From IMG/VR virus record IMGVR_UViG_3300032214_000867, positions 1-64,000 of that record: 64,000 nt of DNA. The stretch is one strand, 5' to 3'. Positions 24,601 through 32,496 of the stretch are shown piece by piece. Numbering within the stretch: position 1 is the first letter of the stretch; every line of letters begins with the position of its first letter. Below the pieces are notes generated by a model that worked only from the letters and a program-made list of their open reading frames with translations, did no database searches and had not been told where the DNA came from. The stretch is from a virus. Made by a program: the position numbers and the translations under genes.

Positions 24601-24765
24601 ATGAAAATTAATCTTTGGTTCTGTAAAGATATGAACCAATGGCGTTGGACTCTTGTTGATGATCATCGCCCAATCATTAAACAAGAATCTGGTCAAAGAG
24701 AAAATCTTCGTGATGCTATGAATGATGTGGCAAATACTGTAGAATACATGATGAGTCAAACTTGA
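24601..24765 (+). CDS. Small conserved hypothetical protein
   Basis: 54 residues (MKINLWFCKDMNQWRWTLVDDHRPI...) with AAGGAAAGG upstream and a promoter just before it. The W-rich start and helical acidic end (LRDAMNDVANTVEYMM) recall small proteins repeated across cyanophages. Function unknown. Confidence 0.75.
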   Translation: MKINLWFCKDMNQWRWTLVDDHRPIIKQESGQRENLRDAMNDVANTVEYMMSQT

Positions 24766-24773
24766 CTTTTATT

Positions 24774-24845
24774 GGGCGATTAACTCAGCGGTAGAGTGGC
24801 TGCCTTACAAGCAGTAAGTCATTGGTTCGAATCCGATATTGCCCA
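24774..24845 (+). tRNA. tRNA-Val (anticodon UAC)
   Basis: Acceptor GGGCGAT/ATTGCCC, D stem ACTC/GAGT, anticodon stem GCTGC/GCAGT with loop CTTACAA, T arm ATTGG-TTCGAAT-CCGAT, discriminator A. Confidence 0.93.
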
Positions 24846-24848
24846 CTT

Positions 24849-24856
24849 TATAAATA
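24849..24856 (+). promoter_or_regulatory. Late promoter TATAAATA
   Basis: Perfect TATAAATA between tRNA-Val and the Dps-like gene, 17 bases before the ATG at 24873. Confidence 0.6.
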
Positions 24857-24872
24857 CCTAAAAAATGGTATA

Positions 24873-25379
24873 ATGGAAACACTATTTAAACTATTAAGTG
24901 ATGCTCAAGCATCACTTTTTGTGTTATTTCATAAAACTTGGATCTATCACTGGAATGTTGTTGGGCAAGATTTTCAGCAACTTCATACTCTTTTTGGTGG
25001 TCAATATGAAACCATGTTTGAAGAGATAGATAGATTATCAGAACATATGAGATACTTAAATGTAAAACCTTTGAGTAGTTTAAATCGTGTTCTTGAGGTT
25101 TCTAAAATCAAAGAGGCATCAAGTTCTGCAAATGCTGAAGGTATGATTTCTGATCTTCTTCAATCAAATATTGATTTCTGTAATATGATGGGTAAAATAT
25201 CTGAAGAAGCAGAAGATCAAAAATCATATGCTACCGCAAATCTAGTTCAAGATTTGATGGAGTCTCATGGCAAGTTTGTTTGGATGCTTCGTGCATTTTC
25301 GGACTCTGGAACAAAAAAAGTTCAAGAAGAAGTAGAAGAAGTTATTGAAGATCAAATAGAAGAAACAATAGAAGAATAA
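24873..25379 (+). CDS. Dps-like ferritin-family protein
   Basis: 168 residues starting METLFKLLSDAQ. The four-helix pattern contains LFHKTWIYHWNVVG, FQQLHTLF and YETMFEEIDRLSEHMR. These supply H26, H38, D53 and E57, matching the inter-subunit ferroxidase ligands of Dps. Dps proteins oxidise and store iron and protect DNA. A highly acidic tail (about 150-168) replaces the basic DNA-binding tail of some Dps proteins, so DNA binding is doubtful. It follows a late promoter and may buffer iron during photosystem damage (inference). Confidence 0.85.
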   Translation: METLFKLLSDAQASLFVLFHKTWIYHWNVVGQDFQQLHTLFGGQYETMFEEIDRLSEHMRYLNVKPLSSLNRVLEVSKIKEASSSANAEGMISDLLQSNIDFCNMMGKISEEAEDQKSYATANLVQDLMESHGKFVWMLRAFSDSGTKKVQEEVEEVIEDQIEETIEE

Positions 25380-25388
25380 TTTAAAATT

Positions 25389-25646
25389 ATGGAAAATATA
25401 AGAATCAGATGCCGCTCCTGTGGTAAGGAGTTAGAAGGGCATCCTACGAAAACTGTGTCTTGTGGTTGTCCGAATATGGCAACTATTCGTGGAGGAGTTA
25501 TTTCTGCAGTTGACTTATCACAGGTTGTTATGCTAAACTCTATGAATAACAAATCTAAAAAAAGTGTTCTTACCAACGAAGATATTGCCTGGCAAGAGGC
25601 AAGAAGACAACGTAAGGTAAGACGTTTAGATTTTGAGATTCGTTGA
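25389..25646 (+). CDS. Small zinc-finger-like cyanophage protein
   Basis: 85 residues. RCRSCGKELEGHPTKTVSCGCPNMA holds a CxxC and a CxC, a likely zinc knuckle, followed by a basic end (WQEARRQRKVRRLD). Family common in cyanophages, function unknown. Ends at a terminator. Confidence 0.7.
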   Translation: MENIRIRCRSCGKELEGHPTKTVSCGCPNMATIRGGVISAVDLSQVVMLNSMNNKSKKSVLTNEDIAWQEARRQRKVRRLDFEIR

Positions 25647-25680
25647 GTTCTAATTTTTTATAAATAAATTAGAACCTTTT
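25647..25680 (+). terminator. Terminator with a late promoter in its loop
   Basis: GTTCTAATTT/AAATTAGAAC 10-bp stem (25647-25675) then CTTTT. The loop contains TATAAATA (25659-25666), 23 bases before the ATG at 25689. Confidence 0.75.
25659..25666 (+). promoter_or_regulatory. Late promoter TATAAATA (in terminator loop)
   Basis: Perfect TATAAATA lying in the loop of the terminator hairpin; positioned for the HNH gene. Confidence 0.7.
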
Positions 25681-25688
25681 GCATTATT

Positions 25689-26045
25689 ATGCCTTATAAA
25701 GATAAAGAAAAGCAAAAAGAAGCACAGCGTCTTTGGGCTCAAAAACAATCCGATGAATTTAAAAAACTTAAATACAAAAGAGAGTATAATAACAAAAAGT
25801 TGATGGTTGAAAAACTCAATCAGTTAAAACTTGAAAAGGGTTGTTGTGAAATTTGTGGAGATTATCATCCACCTTGTTGCTTTGATTTTCATCATATTGG
25901 TGTTGAAGATAAGAAAAAAGAAGTTTCCTACCTTGCTGGAAAGGGATATAAATGGGAAACAATATTGACAGAAGTTGAAAAATGTATTATGATATGTGCT
26001 CCATGTCATCGTAAAATACATGCTGGTTTATTAACTATACTTTAA
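25689..26045 (+). CDS. HNH endonuclease domain protein
   Basis: 118 residues. Basic N-terminus, then CCEICGDYHPPCCFDFHHIGVEDKKKEVSYL and IMICAPCHRKIHAG: a CxxC, the DFHH core and CxxCH.KIH typical of HNH nucleases with a structural zinc. It may be a homing-type or packaging-associated nuclease. Late promoter upstream, tRNA-Ser directly downstream. Confidence 0.85.
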   Translation: MPYKDKEKQKEAQRLWAQKQSDEFKKLKYKREYNNKKLMVEKLNQLKLEKGCCEICGDYHPPCCFDFHHIGVEDKKKEVSYLAGKGYKWETILTEVEKCIMICAPCHRKIHAGLLTIL

Positions 26046-26049
26046 TTTT

Positions 26050-26132
26050 GGAAGGAGTCCGGTTGGTCGAGGACACCGCCTTGAAAGCGGCTGGGTTTAA
26101 AAGCTTCGCAGGTTCGATTCCTGTTCCTTCCG
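26050..26132 (+). tRNA. tRNA-Ser (anticodon UGA)
   Basis: Acceptor GGAAGGA/TCCTTCC, anticodon loop CTTGAAA on stem ACCGC/GCGGC, long variable arm as expected for serine, T arm GCAGG-TTCGATT-CCTGT, discriminator G. Confidence 0.92.
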
Positions 26133-26190
26133 TTACAAATATTATAAAATTTTAGATTTTTTTAATCTATATTTTCGTATCAACACATAG

Positions 26191-26218
26191 TTGACAGGTT
26201 GAAATTACTGATTAGACT
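26191..26218 (+). promoter_or_regulatory. Sigma-70 promoter
   Basis: TTGACA (26191), 16-base spacer, TAGACT (26213). A TAGATT/AATCTA hairpin in a T-rich context lies before it (26153-26169). Confidence 0.6.
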
Positions 26219-26245
26219 AACTAGTAGTATTCAACCTAAAAACCT

Positions 26246-26395
26246 ATGGATCAGCACACCTACGATAATTGGGTGAAGATCAAGGAAACCTTCGAATCTT
26301 CTGGTAACATGGATAATATGTTCTATAAACGAGCAGTTGAAATTGTTAAAACGAGAAGAGATCCTCTTGCAAAGTTTCTTGGTGATGAAAAATGA
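26246..26395 (+). CDS. Small conserved hypothetical protein
   Basis: 49 residues (MDQHTYDNWVKIKETFESSG...VKTRRDPLAKFLGDEK). A promoter lies 28 bases upstream. ATGATG overlap with the next gene. A family of short, helical cyanophage proteins; function unknown. Confidence 0.7.
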   Translation: MDQHTYDNWVKIKETFESSGNMDNMFYKRAVEIVKTRRDPLAKFLGDEK

Positions 26396-26595
26396 TGTAT
26401 GAACAGGAAGAGTTTATTACACGCACAGAAGTCCAGGAGATGATTGATGCAGCAATACGACGACACAACCGTAATGCTTCTATCATTAGCATGTGCGTCG
26501 GTTGGGTGGTTCTTGCTTTATTTGCTGAAGGATTATTGAGGTTGATTGGAGTTATTCCACCATTACTTCCATTTCTTAAAATTACTCTTAATTAA
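26392..26595 (+). CDS. Small membrane protein
   Basis: 67 residues; N-terminal soluble helix (EEFITRTEVQEMIDAAIRRHNR), then one or two membrane segments (IISMCVGWVVLALFAEGLL; VIPPLLPFL). Could start at 26392 or 26395. Function unknown. Confidence 0.65.
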   Translation: MMYEQEEFITRTEVQEMIDAAIRRHNRNASIISMCVGWVVLALFAEGLLRLIGVIPPLLPFLKITLN

Positions 26596-26603
26596 TCTTT
26601 TAT

Positions 26604-26708
26604 ATGGAAAAAGAAAATATAAGTAGCACAATATTTTCGGCAATGACTATTTTTGGTTTTATCGGATTATTCATTTATTGGGGTCTCACTCACGCATATC
26701 CACAATGA
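26604..26708 (+). CDS. Very small membrane protein
   Basis: 34 residues with one membrane helix (FSAMTIFGFIGLFIYWGL). ATGA overlap with the following tiny gene supports translation. The size is reminiscent of small photosystem or cytochrome subunits, but no family match is claimed. Confidence 0.55.
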   Translation: MEKENISSTIFSAMTIFGFIGLFIYWGLTHAYPQ

Positions 26709-26821
26709 TTTTTCATACCGTAGAAGCACTCGCAGCAAGTCCAGTTTGGTTGGGACTTTGTGGATTTGGTATAATTGTAGTTCCTATCATGGGAATTGCA
26801 TATATACATAATAGAAGATAA
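26705..26821 (+). CDS. Very small membrane protein
   Basis: 38 residues with one membrane helix (WLGLCGFGIIVVPIMGIAYI) and a basic end. Coupled by ATGA to the gene before it. Confidence 0.55.
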   Translation: MIFHTVEALAASPVWLGLCGFGIIVVPIMGIAYIHNRR

Positions 26822-26834
26822 TTATTTAATTTAA

Positions 26835-27296
26835 ATGCCAAATGTAAATTATACGATTGCTAGCGATGGTGGTAATCCTCTTCTTCAGGGATCTGGGTGG
26901 ACTGGAACTATAGATGTTCCCAACCTAGCAGTTACTCCAATATCTGCTTTTCCAACATCTGTTAGTGGTGTTTCTGGGGGGTTAACAATAACTTTTACTC
27001 CACATGCAACAAATGGGTTTTATGTTTACCCATCATCTACAGATACTAATCATTATATCACTTTTAGATCCCAAGATATTGCTACCCAATATCCAAATAA
27101 TGGATATAGCCTTGACATATGGTCGGCTGCGTTGTATAATGATATTAATGGGGGAAAAACTTGGCAGGGATTAATTGATGATGGTCCTTATAATTTAAAT
27201 AATACAAAATATACATTATTATATGATTATACCCCAGGAAATCCTACAGCACAAATGTGGTGTAGGGGTGGAAGAATTACATTTACTGCAGGATAA
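26835..27296 (+). CDS. Hypothetical beta-rich protein, possibly virion-associated
   Basis: 153 residues, poor in K/R and rich in T, G, N and Y (MPNVNYTIASDGGNPLLQGSGW...), with beta-strand periodicity. The composition is like fibre or decoration proteins; no catalytic motif is seen. Monocistronic between a small membrane gene and tRNA-Pro. Confidence 0.6.
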   Translation: MPNVNYTIASDGGNPLLQGSGWTGTIDVPNLAVTPISAFPTSVSGVSGGLTITFTPHATNGFYVYPSSTDTNHYITFRSQDIATQYPNNGYSLDIWSAALYNDINGGKTWQGLIDDGPYNLNNTKYTLLYDYTPGNPTAQMWCRGGRITFTAG

Positions 27297-27301
27297 TTTT
27301 T

Positions 27302-27375
27302 CGGGATGTAGCTCAGTTTGGTAGAGCACTCGCTTTGGGAGCGAGTGGTCGTAGGTTCGAATCCTATCATCCCGA
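27302..27375 (+). tRNA. tRNA-Pro (anticodon UGG)
   Basis: Acceptor CGGGATG/CATCCCG, D stem GCTC/GAGC, anticodon stem CTCGC/GCGAG with loop TTTGGGA, T arm GTAGG-TTCGAAT-CCTAT, discriminator A. Confidence 0.94.
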
Positions 27376-27400
27376 TTGTCCAGTTTTTAAATTGGACCAC

Positions 27401-27429
27401 TTGACTAAAGGCAATTTAACTCTTATAAT
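27401..27429 (+). promoter_or_regulatory. Sigma-70 promoter
   Basis: TTGACT (27401), 17-base spacer, TATAAT (27424), 24 bases before the ATG at 27453. Confidence 0.8.
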
Positions 27430-27452
27430 ACTAGAGCACACAATTCAAAACA

Positions 27453-27668
27453 ATGTCTCTGATTCAAAAATTCAAGAAAGATGTTAGCACTCTTCGCCTT
27501 GCTGCTAATGGTGAAATCTACCTTGACGTAAAAAGTCCTAAACTTTATAAAAAAGTTCGGCGTTATTATGAAAACGAAGGTGTAGTATTTTCTGGAGATC
27601 CTTTGGATGATTATGAAATGCTTATGGAGTATCTCTATCAAGATTTAGAAACAATTGAAGTTGCTTGA
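27453..27668 (+). CDS. Small conserved cyanophage protein
   Basis: 71 residues (MSLIQKFKKDVSTLRLAANGEIYLDVKSPKLYKKVRRYYENEGVVF...). Short alpha/beta protein of unknown function with its own promoter. Its transcript would run into the structured RNA and terminator that precede the glycan cluster. Confidence 0.7.
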   Translation: MSLIQKFKKDVSTLRLAANGEIYLDVKSPKLYKKVRRYYENEGVVFSGDPLDDYEMLMEYLYQDLETIEVA

Positions 27669-27673
27669 TAAAA

Positions 27674-27778
27674 TAGACACGGAGAGTCTATAAAAGAACT
27701 GGTGGAGTCAATCCCAATATGCCCGTGATGGAGACACGTTAAAAACCCTGGTGCGGATGGGATAACTCCCGCTCAGTT
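27674..27778 (+). ncRNA. Candidate structured RNA ahead of the glycan cluster
   Basis: A gene-free 105-base stretch with nested helices: hairpin TAGAC/GTCTA (27674-27690); then AACTG/CAGTT (27697/27774), GGAGT/ACTCC (27704/27765), ATCCCA/TGGGAT (27711/27758), and an internal CGTG/CACG hairpin (27724-27738). CACGG in the first hairpin can also pair with CCGTG at 27723, a possible pseudoknot. A terminator-promoter element follows. The wcaG RNA motif is a known cyanophage family upstream of GDP-sugar genes; identity not tested. Confidence 0.6.
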
Positions 27779-27812
27779 TTACATCTGAATAAAATGTAAA
27801 TAATTGCATGAA

Positions 27813-27839
27813 GGCGGGTTGTTTAAACCTGTCTTTTTT
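27813..27839 (+). terminator. Intrinsic terminator before gmd
   Basis: GGCGGGTT/AACCTGTC stem (with G-T pairs), 5-base loop, then TTTTTT. Confidence 0.75.
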
Positions 27840-27847
27840 GCTATAAT
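27819..27847 (+). promoter_or_regulatory. Sigma-70 promoter for the glycan cluster
   Basis: TTGTTT (27819), 17-base spacer containing the terminator 3' arm and T-run, TATAAT (27842). The ATG of gmd follows 23 bases on. Confidence 0.75.
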
Positions 27848-27869
27848 AGAATAATTCATATTATATTTT

Positions 27870-28871
27870 ATGAAAGTTGCATTAATAACAGGTATAACAG
27901 GTCAAGATGGATCATATCTTGCTGAACTTCTTTTAGAAAAAGAATATGAAGTTCATGGTATTGTTCGTAGATCTTCTTTAATTAATACTGATCGTATTGA
28001 CCATATTTACGATCAAATTAAACTTCATTATGGAGATCTTACTGATTCTACAAACTTGGTAAAAGTTATTCAGCAGGTTCAACCTGATGAGATTTATAAT
28101 CTAGGTGCTCAAAGTCATGTAAAAGTATCGTTTGAGATGCCTGAATATACAGGTCAAACTGATGGATTAGGAACTCTTCGCATTCTTGAGGCAGTTCGTC
28201 TTTTGGGAATGGAAAAGAAAACTAGAATTTATCAAGCATCAACTTCAGAAATGTTTGGCGAAGTTCAGGAAATTCCTCAAAAAGAAACCACACCTTTTTA
28301 CCCTCGTTCACCTTATGGAGTTGCAAAAGTTTATGGATACTGGATCGTTAAAAACTATAGAGAGTCATATGGACTACATGCAAATTCTGGAATTCTTTTC
28401 AATCACGAATCCCCTAGAAGAGGAGAAACTTTTGTCACAAGAAAAATCACTCGCGGACTATCACGCATTTCAACTGGGCAACAAGATATACTATATCTCG
28501 GCAACCTGAACGCAAAACGTGACTGGGGACATGCTAAAGACTTTGTAGAAGCAATGTGGTTGATGTTGCAGCAAGATGAACCAGATGATTATGTAATTGC
28601 CACAGGGGAGCAGTATTCAGTTCGTGAGTTTGTTGAGGCAGCAGCACCTTATTTTGGTATGAGTATTGCCTGGGAAGGTGAAGGATTAAATGAGGTTGGT
28701 ATTGATAAACTTACTAAAAGAGAGGTTATAAAAGTTAGTCCTAAATATTTCCGACCTGCTGAAGTAGAGACCTTATTAGGTGATGCCACGAAGGCAAAGA
28801 AAAAATTAGGTTGGGAACCTAAAATTTCATTTGAACAATTAGTTGAGGATATGTGCATTTATGGACAGTAA
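27870..28871 (+). CDS. gmd: GDP-mannose 4,6-dehydratase
   Basis: 333 residues, near full family length. Converts GDP-D-mannose to GDP-4-keto-6-deoxymannose, the branch point for GDP-fucose, GDP-colitose and others. NADP-binding [16 protein letters not shown] at the N-terminus, GIVRRSS, the SEMFGEV strand, and the catalytic YGVAK (YxxxK). [16 protein letters not shown] is the signature that separates Gmd from other SDR epimerases. First gene of the glycan cluster; overlaps the next gene by 11 bases. Confidence 0.97.
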   Translation: MKVALITGITGQDGSYLAELLLEKEYEVHGIVRRSSLINTDRIDHIYDQIKLHYGDLTDSTNLVKVIQQVQPDEIYNLGAQSHVKVSFEMPEYTGQTDGLGTLRILEAVRLLGMEKKTRIYQASTSEMFGEVQEIPQKETTPFYPRSPYGVAKVYGYWIVKNYRESYGLHANSGILFNHESPRRGETFVTRKITRGLSRISTGQQDILYLGNLNAKRDWGHAKDFVEAMWLMLQQDEPDDYVIATGEQYSVREFVEAAAPYFGMSIAWEGEGLNEVGIDKLTKREVIKVSPKYFRPAEVETLLGDATKAKKKLGWEPKISFEQLVEDMCIYGQ

Positions 28872-29796
28872 TTCTAGAGTATTAGTTGCTGGTGCTAACG
28901 GGATGGTTGGTTCGGCAATTGTGAGAAATCTTGAAAGTAAAGGATATACGAATATTATTAAAGGTACTCGTGATAATGTTGACTTTACAAATCAAGAAGA
29001 AACTGAAAAATATTTTTCTTATGAAAACCCAGAATATGTTTTTCTTTCTGCTGCTAAAGTTGGAGGAATTGTTGCAAATAAAACATATCCAGCACAATTC
29101 ATTTATGATAATTTGATGATACAATCTAATGTCATCAATACTTCTTATAATTTTGGTGTTAAAAAATTAGTTTTTCTTGGATCTTCTTGCATTTATCCAA
29201 AACATTCTAATATTCCTATAACCGAAGATCAACTTTTAACTGGACCATTAGAAAAATCTAATGATGCTTATGCTATTGCTAAAATAGCAGGAATTAGAAT
29301 GTGCGAGGCATATCGCCAACAGCATGGTTTTAATGCTATTTCCTTAATGCCTACTAATCTTTACGGTCCTAATGATAATTTTGACTTTGAAACCTCGCAT
29401 GTTTTTCCTGCAATGATTGCAAAATTTCATGATGCGGTTACAAATCACAGTGAGCACTGGGAAGTCAAACTGTGGGGAGATGGTTCTGCGATGAGAGAGT
29501 TTTTACACGTCGATGATTTGGCAGAAGCATGTTATATTTGTATGCAAAAGTATGAAGATCAAAATCATATTAATATTGGCACTGGTGAAGACGTAACTAT
29601 TAAAGAATTATCTAAAATGATTGCAGAAGTAATTGGTTATAAACGTGATATTAATTGGGATACTGCAAAACCAAATGGTACTCCACGTAAAGTTCTAAAT
29701 GTGGATAAAATTAAATCACTTGGATGGGAACCAAAGATTAGTCTTTTCGAAGGGATCAAAAAAACATATGAATGGTATAAAGAAAATGCAATTTAA
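28861..29796 (+). CDS. wcaG: GDP-L-fucose synthase-like epimerase/reductase
   Basis: 311 residues. Rossmann start [26 protein letters not shown]-like [29 protein letters not shown] and catalytic [13 protein letters not shown] are all WcaG/Fcl signatures. The usual reaction is 3,5-epimerisation and 4-reduction of GDP-4-keto-6-deoxymannose to GDP-L-fucose. ColC of colitose synthesis is a close relative, and the adjacent ColD-like gene makes that an alternative. Overlaps gmd and the next gene. Confidence 0.93.
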   Translation: MDSNSRVLVAGANGMVGSAIVRNLESKGYTNIIKGTRDNVDFTNQEETEKYFSYENPEYVFLSAAKVGGIVANKTYPAQFIYDNLMIQSNVINTSYNFGVKKLVFLGSSCIYPKHSNIPITEDQLLTGPLEKSNDAYAIAKIAGIRMCEAYRQQHGFNAISLMPTNLYGPNDNFDFETSHVFPAMIAKFHDAVTNHSEHWEVKLWGDGSAMREFLHVDDLAEACYICMQKYEDQNHINIGTGEDVTIKELSKMIAEVIGYKRDINWDTAKPNGTPRKVLNVDKIKSLGWEPKISLFEGIKKTYEWYKENAI

Positions 29797-30940
29797 ATGG
29801 CCGTTAATGAAGAATAATATCACTTTTAGTGATAAATTTAGTCTTGCTAAATTTGTTTTAACTTCTGATCGTTTTACTAACGGTAAAATGGTTAAAAAGT
29901 TTGAAAATGAGTGGAGTAAATGGTTAGGATCAAAATACTCACTCTATGTTTCTTCTGGAAGCACTGCAAATTATTTACTTCTTTCTGCAGTTAAAGAACT
30001 TTATAATTTAAAAGATGGTGATAAAGTTTTAGTTCCATCTTGTACTTGGGTAACTAATGTTGGACCAGTTATTCAATTAGGATTTACTCCTATCTTTTGT
30101 GATATTAATACGAATAATTTTAGTTTTTGTGAAGAAGACCTTGAATTTATTGCAGAAAAACATCCTGATATTAAATTGATATTTGTTACACATTTAATTG
30201 GATTCTCTGCTAACACTGAAAGATATCGCACTCTTTTTCCTAACGCCTTAATTTTAGATGATATATGCGAATCTCATGGATGCAAATCTCCAGATGGATC
30301 TAAAAGAGGATCTGATAGTTTAGGTGCTACATTTAGTTTTTATTTTGGGCATCATATGACAACAATTGAAGGTGGAATGGTGTCTACTAATAATTATGAA
30401 TTGTATGACTTAATGCGTATGAAAAGAAGTCATGGATTGGCAAGGGAATCTACTAGATATCAAGAATATGTGGATCAGTATCCAGATATATCAAATCAAT
30501 TTTTGTTCATAACAGATGGATATAACTTTAGAAATCACGAACTTTGTGCTGTAATTGGACTATCGCAACTGAAAAGACTTGATAAGTATATAGAAATCAG
30601 GAATAAAAATTATCTAAATTTTATAGAATTAGTAAAAAAATATCCAGATAAATTTATTGCACCAAAGTATTATCCAACTTGTAGTAATTTTTGCTTTCCT
30701 TTGTTATGTAAAACAAAAGAGATTGCAGATGATCTAAAACAAAAATTTACAGAGATTGGTATTGAACATAGACCAATTATTAGTGGTAATTTGCTAAAGC
30801 AACCTTTTTTAAAAGGTCATGGTATAACAACAAATAAAGATACATTAACTGTTGAATTTGTTCATAATAATGGAATATATCTTGGAAATAATCACTTTGT
30901 TAGTGAAAAAGAATTAAGGTTACTTGAAAGTGTTTTTTAA
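29786..30940 (+). CDS. DegT-family PLP enzyme, ColD-like 3-dehydratase
   Basis: 384 residues. DegT/DnrJ/StrS fold: YVSSGSTANYLLLSAV, VPSCTWVTNV, ILDDICESHG. At the cofactor position SFYFGHHMTTIEGG, the lysine that normally forms the Schiff base is histidine (H189). That substitution is known in GDP-4-keto-6-deoxy-D-mannose 3-dehydratase (ColD) and RfbH-type enzymes, which remove the C-3 hydroxyl. With gmd and wcaG this suggests a GDP-3,6-dideoxysugar such as colitose (inference). The ATG at 29786 overlaps wcaG. Confidence 0.85.
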   Translation: MQFKWPLMKNNITFSDKFSLAKFVLTSDRFTNGKMVKKFENEWSKWLGSKYSLYVSSGSTANYLLLSAVKELYNLKDGDKVLVPSCTWVTNVGPVIQLGFTPIFCDINTNNFSFCEEDLEFIAEKHPDIKLIFVTHLIGFSANTERYRTLFPNALILDDICESHGCKSPDGSKRGSDSLGATFSFYFGHHMTTIEGGMVSTNNYELYDLMRMKRSHGLARESTRYQEYVDQYPDISNQFLFITDGYNFRNHELCAVIGLSQLKRLDKYIEIRNKNYLNFIELVKKYPDKFIAPKYYPTCSNFCFPLLCKTKEIADDLKQKFTEIGIEHRPIISGNLLKQPFLKGHGITTNKDTLTVEFVHNNGIYLGNNHFVSEKELRLLESVF

Positions 30941-31729
30941 ATGGAATTTTCTATAAATGAATTTGGCAATAATGGGCATTTGGGAAATCAAATGTTTCAA
31001 TATGCATTTGTAAAAGCAATTGCAAAAAAATATAATGCAACTTTCTACATACCTCCAAAAGAAGTATTTGGTAAATTTTATTATCAAAGACTTTTTAGTA
31101 ATGTAGATGAATGCTTTGATATTAAATGTAATAGAGAAATGAAACGGTATCCGAGCATTCATGAAAAATATTTTCATTATGATCAAGATTTAATTAATAA
31201 TATTGAAGGAGATCATAATTTTGTAGGGTTTTTTCAATCCGAAAAATACTTTAAAGATATAGAGGAAGAGTTGCGTTCTGTTGATTTTGTTTTTAAAAAA
31301 GATATACAAGAAGAATGCAAAGAAATAGTTGAAGAATATAAAGGGTCAATAGCATTACATATTCGACGAAATGATTTTGTAACAAATCCTAATCATCCTG
31401 TACAAAGTAATCAATATTATATTGATGCTCTTAATCAATTTCCTCAAGATTTATCTGTTCTTGTTTTTTCTGATGATATTGCATGGTGTAAAAAACAAGA
31501 AATGTTCTCGGACGATAGGTTCTTAATTTCTGAAACTGAAAATGCTTATTTTGATTTGTATATTATGAGTCAATGTGCTTATCATATTATTTGTAATAGT
31601 ACTTTCAGTTGGTGGGGAGCATGGTTAGCAGATAGTAAAAATGTGATTGCCCCTAAAAATTGGTTTTCTGGTGATTGTATTAATCATGATACTAAAGATC
31701 TTTATTTGCCTCATTGGAAGTTACTATGA
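30941..31729 (+). CDS. Glycosyltransferase family 11 (alpha-1,2-fucosyltransferase-like)
   Basis: 262 residues. GT11 motifs: GHLGNQMFQYAFVKAIA at the N-terminus, ALHIRRNDFV (HxRRxD, GDP-sugar contact) at about residue 140, and CNSTFSWWGAWLA near the C-terminus. Would transfer a GDP-linked deoxysugar, probably the product of the upstream genes. Overlaps its paralogue by 4 bases. Confidence 0.92.
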   Translation: MEFSINEFGNNGHLGNQMFQYAFVKAIAKKYNATFYIPPKEVFGKFYYQRLFSNVDECFDIKCNREMKRYPSIHEKYFHYDQDLINNIEGDHNFVGFFQSEKYFKDIEEELRSVDFVFKKDIQEECKEIVEEYKGSIALHIRRNDFVTNPNHPVQSNQYYIDALNQFPQDLSVLVFSDDIAWCKKQEMFSDDRFLISETENAYFDLYIMSQCAYHIICNSTFSWWGAWLADSKNVIAPKNWFSGDCINHDTKDLYLPHWKLL

Positions 31730-32496
31730 ACCTTTATGTTTATTTGATGGGTGGATTGGGAAATCAAATGTTTCAATATGCTGCTGGGATATCTGCTTTA
31801 ACGGAGTATCCCGAATTTACCAATCTTAAGATAGACGCTAGTTTTTATAACAATCAACAAAGAAAAGTAATTGTTGATGGTATGACTGGTAGAGGATATG
31901 ATTTAGATTTGTTTAATATAAAATATAATCAAGTTGAGGAAACACCAGATGGGGCAGTAATGCTCCAAGGTTGGTTTCAAAATATAAAGGAATTTGATAA
32001 CGTCATTGATGATGTGAAGGAACAGTTTACTTTTAAAAATACTTTTCCAGAAAATATACAAACACTATCCGAAAAAATTAAAGATACTGAAGATAGTGTT
32101 TGTATTCATGTTAGAAGGTCTGATTATGTAAATAATCCAACTGCAAATGCACATCATGGTGTTTTAGAACTTGAGTATTATGAAACTGCAAAAAAACTTA
32201 TTGAGGATAGATACAAAAATCCAGTTTATTATGTTTTTTCTGATGATATAGAATGGTGCAAAAATAACTTAACATCAGATTGTGAAATCAATTTTATTGG
32301 TAATGATTATTCTGGGGATCGAGATAGTGGTCACTTACATTTAATGCAGATGTGTAAAAATCATATTATTGCCAATAGTTCTTTTAGTTGGTGGGGTGCA
32401 TTTTTGTCAAAATCTAGATATACAATAGCACCCAAAAAATGGAGACGAGATGGTAATGGTTGTGATATAATATTAGATAACTGGGTAAAATTATGA
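31726..32496 (+). CDS. Glycosyltransferase family 11 (alpha-1,2-fucosyltransferase-like)
   Basis: 256 residues, paralogue of the gene before it. Motifs MGGLGNQMFQYAAGISAL, CIHVRRSDYVNNP, NSSFSWWGAFLS. The ATG at 31726 overlaps the upstream TGA (ATGA). Two GT11 enzymes in tandem suggest two different fucose- or colitose-type linkages. Confidence 0.93.
   Translation: MNLYVYLMGGLGNQMFQYAAGISALTEYPEFTNLKIDASFYNNQQRKVIVDGMTGRGYDLDLFNIKYNQVEETPDGAVMLQGWFQNIKEFDNVIDDVKEQFTFKNTFPENIQTLSEKIKDTEDSVCIHVRRSDYVNNPTANAHHGVLELEYYETAKKLIEDRYKNPVYYVFSDDIEWCKNNLTSDCEINFIGNDYSGDRDSGHLHLMQMCKNHIIANSSFSWWGAFLSKSRYTIAPKKWRRDGNGCDIILDNWVKL

Noticed and set aside
25964-25992. TTGACA inside the HNH gene
   Set aside because: No suitable -10 at the right distance; lies within coding sequence.
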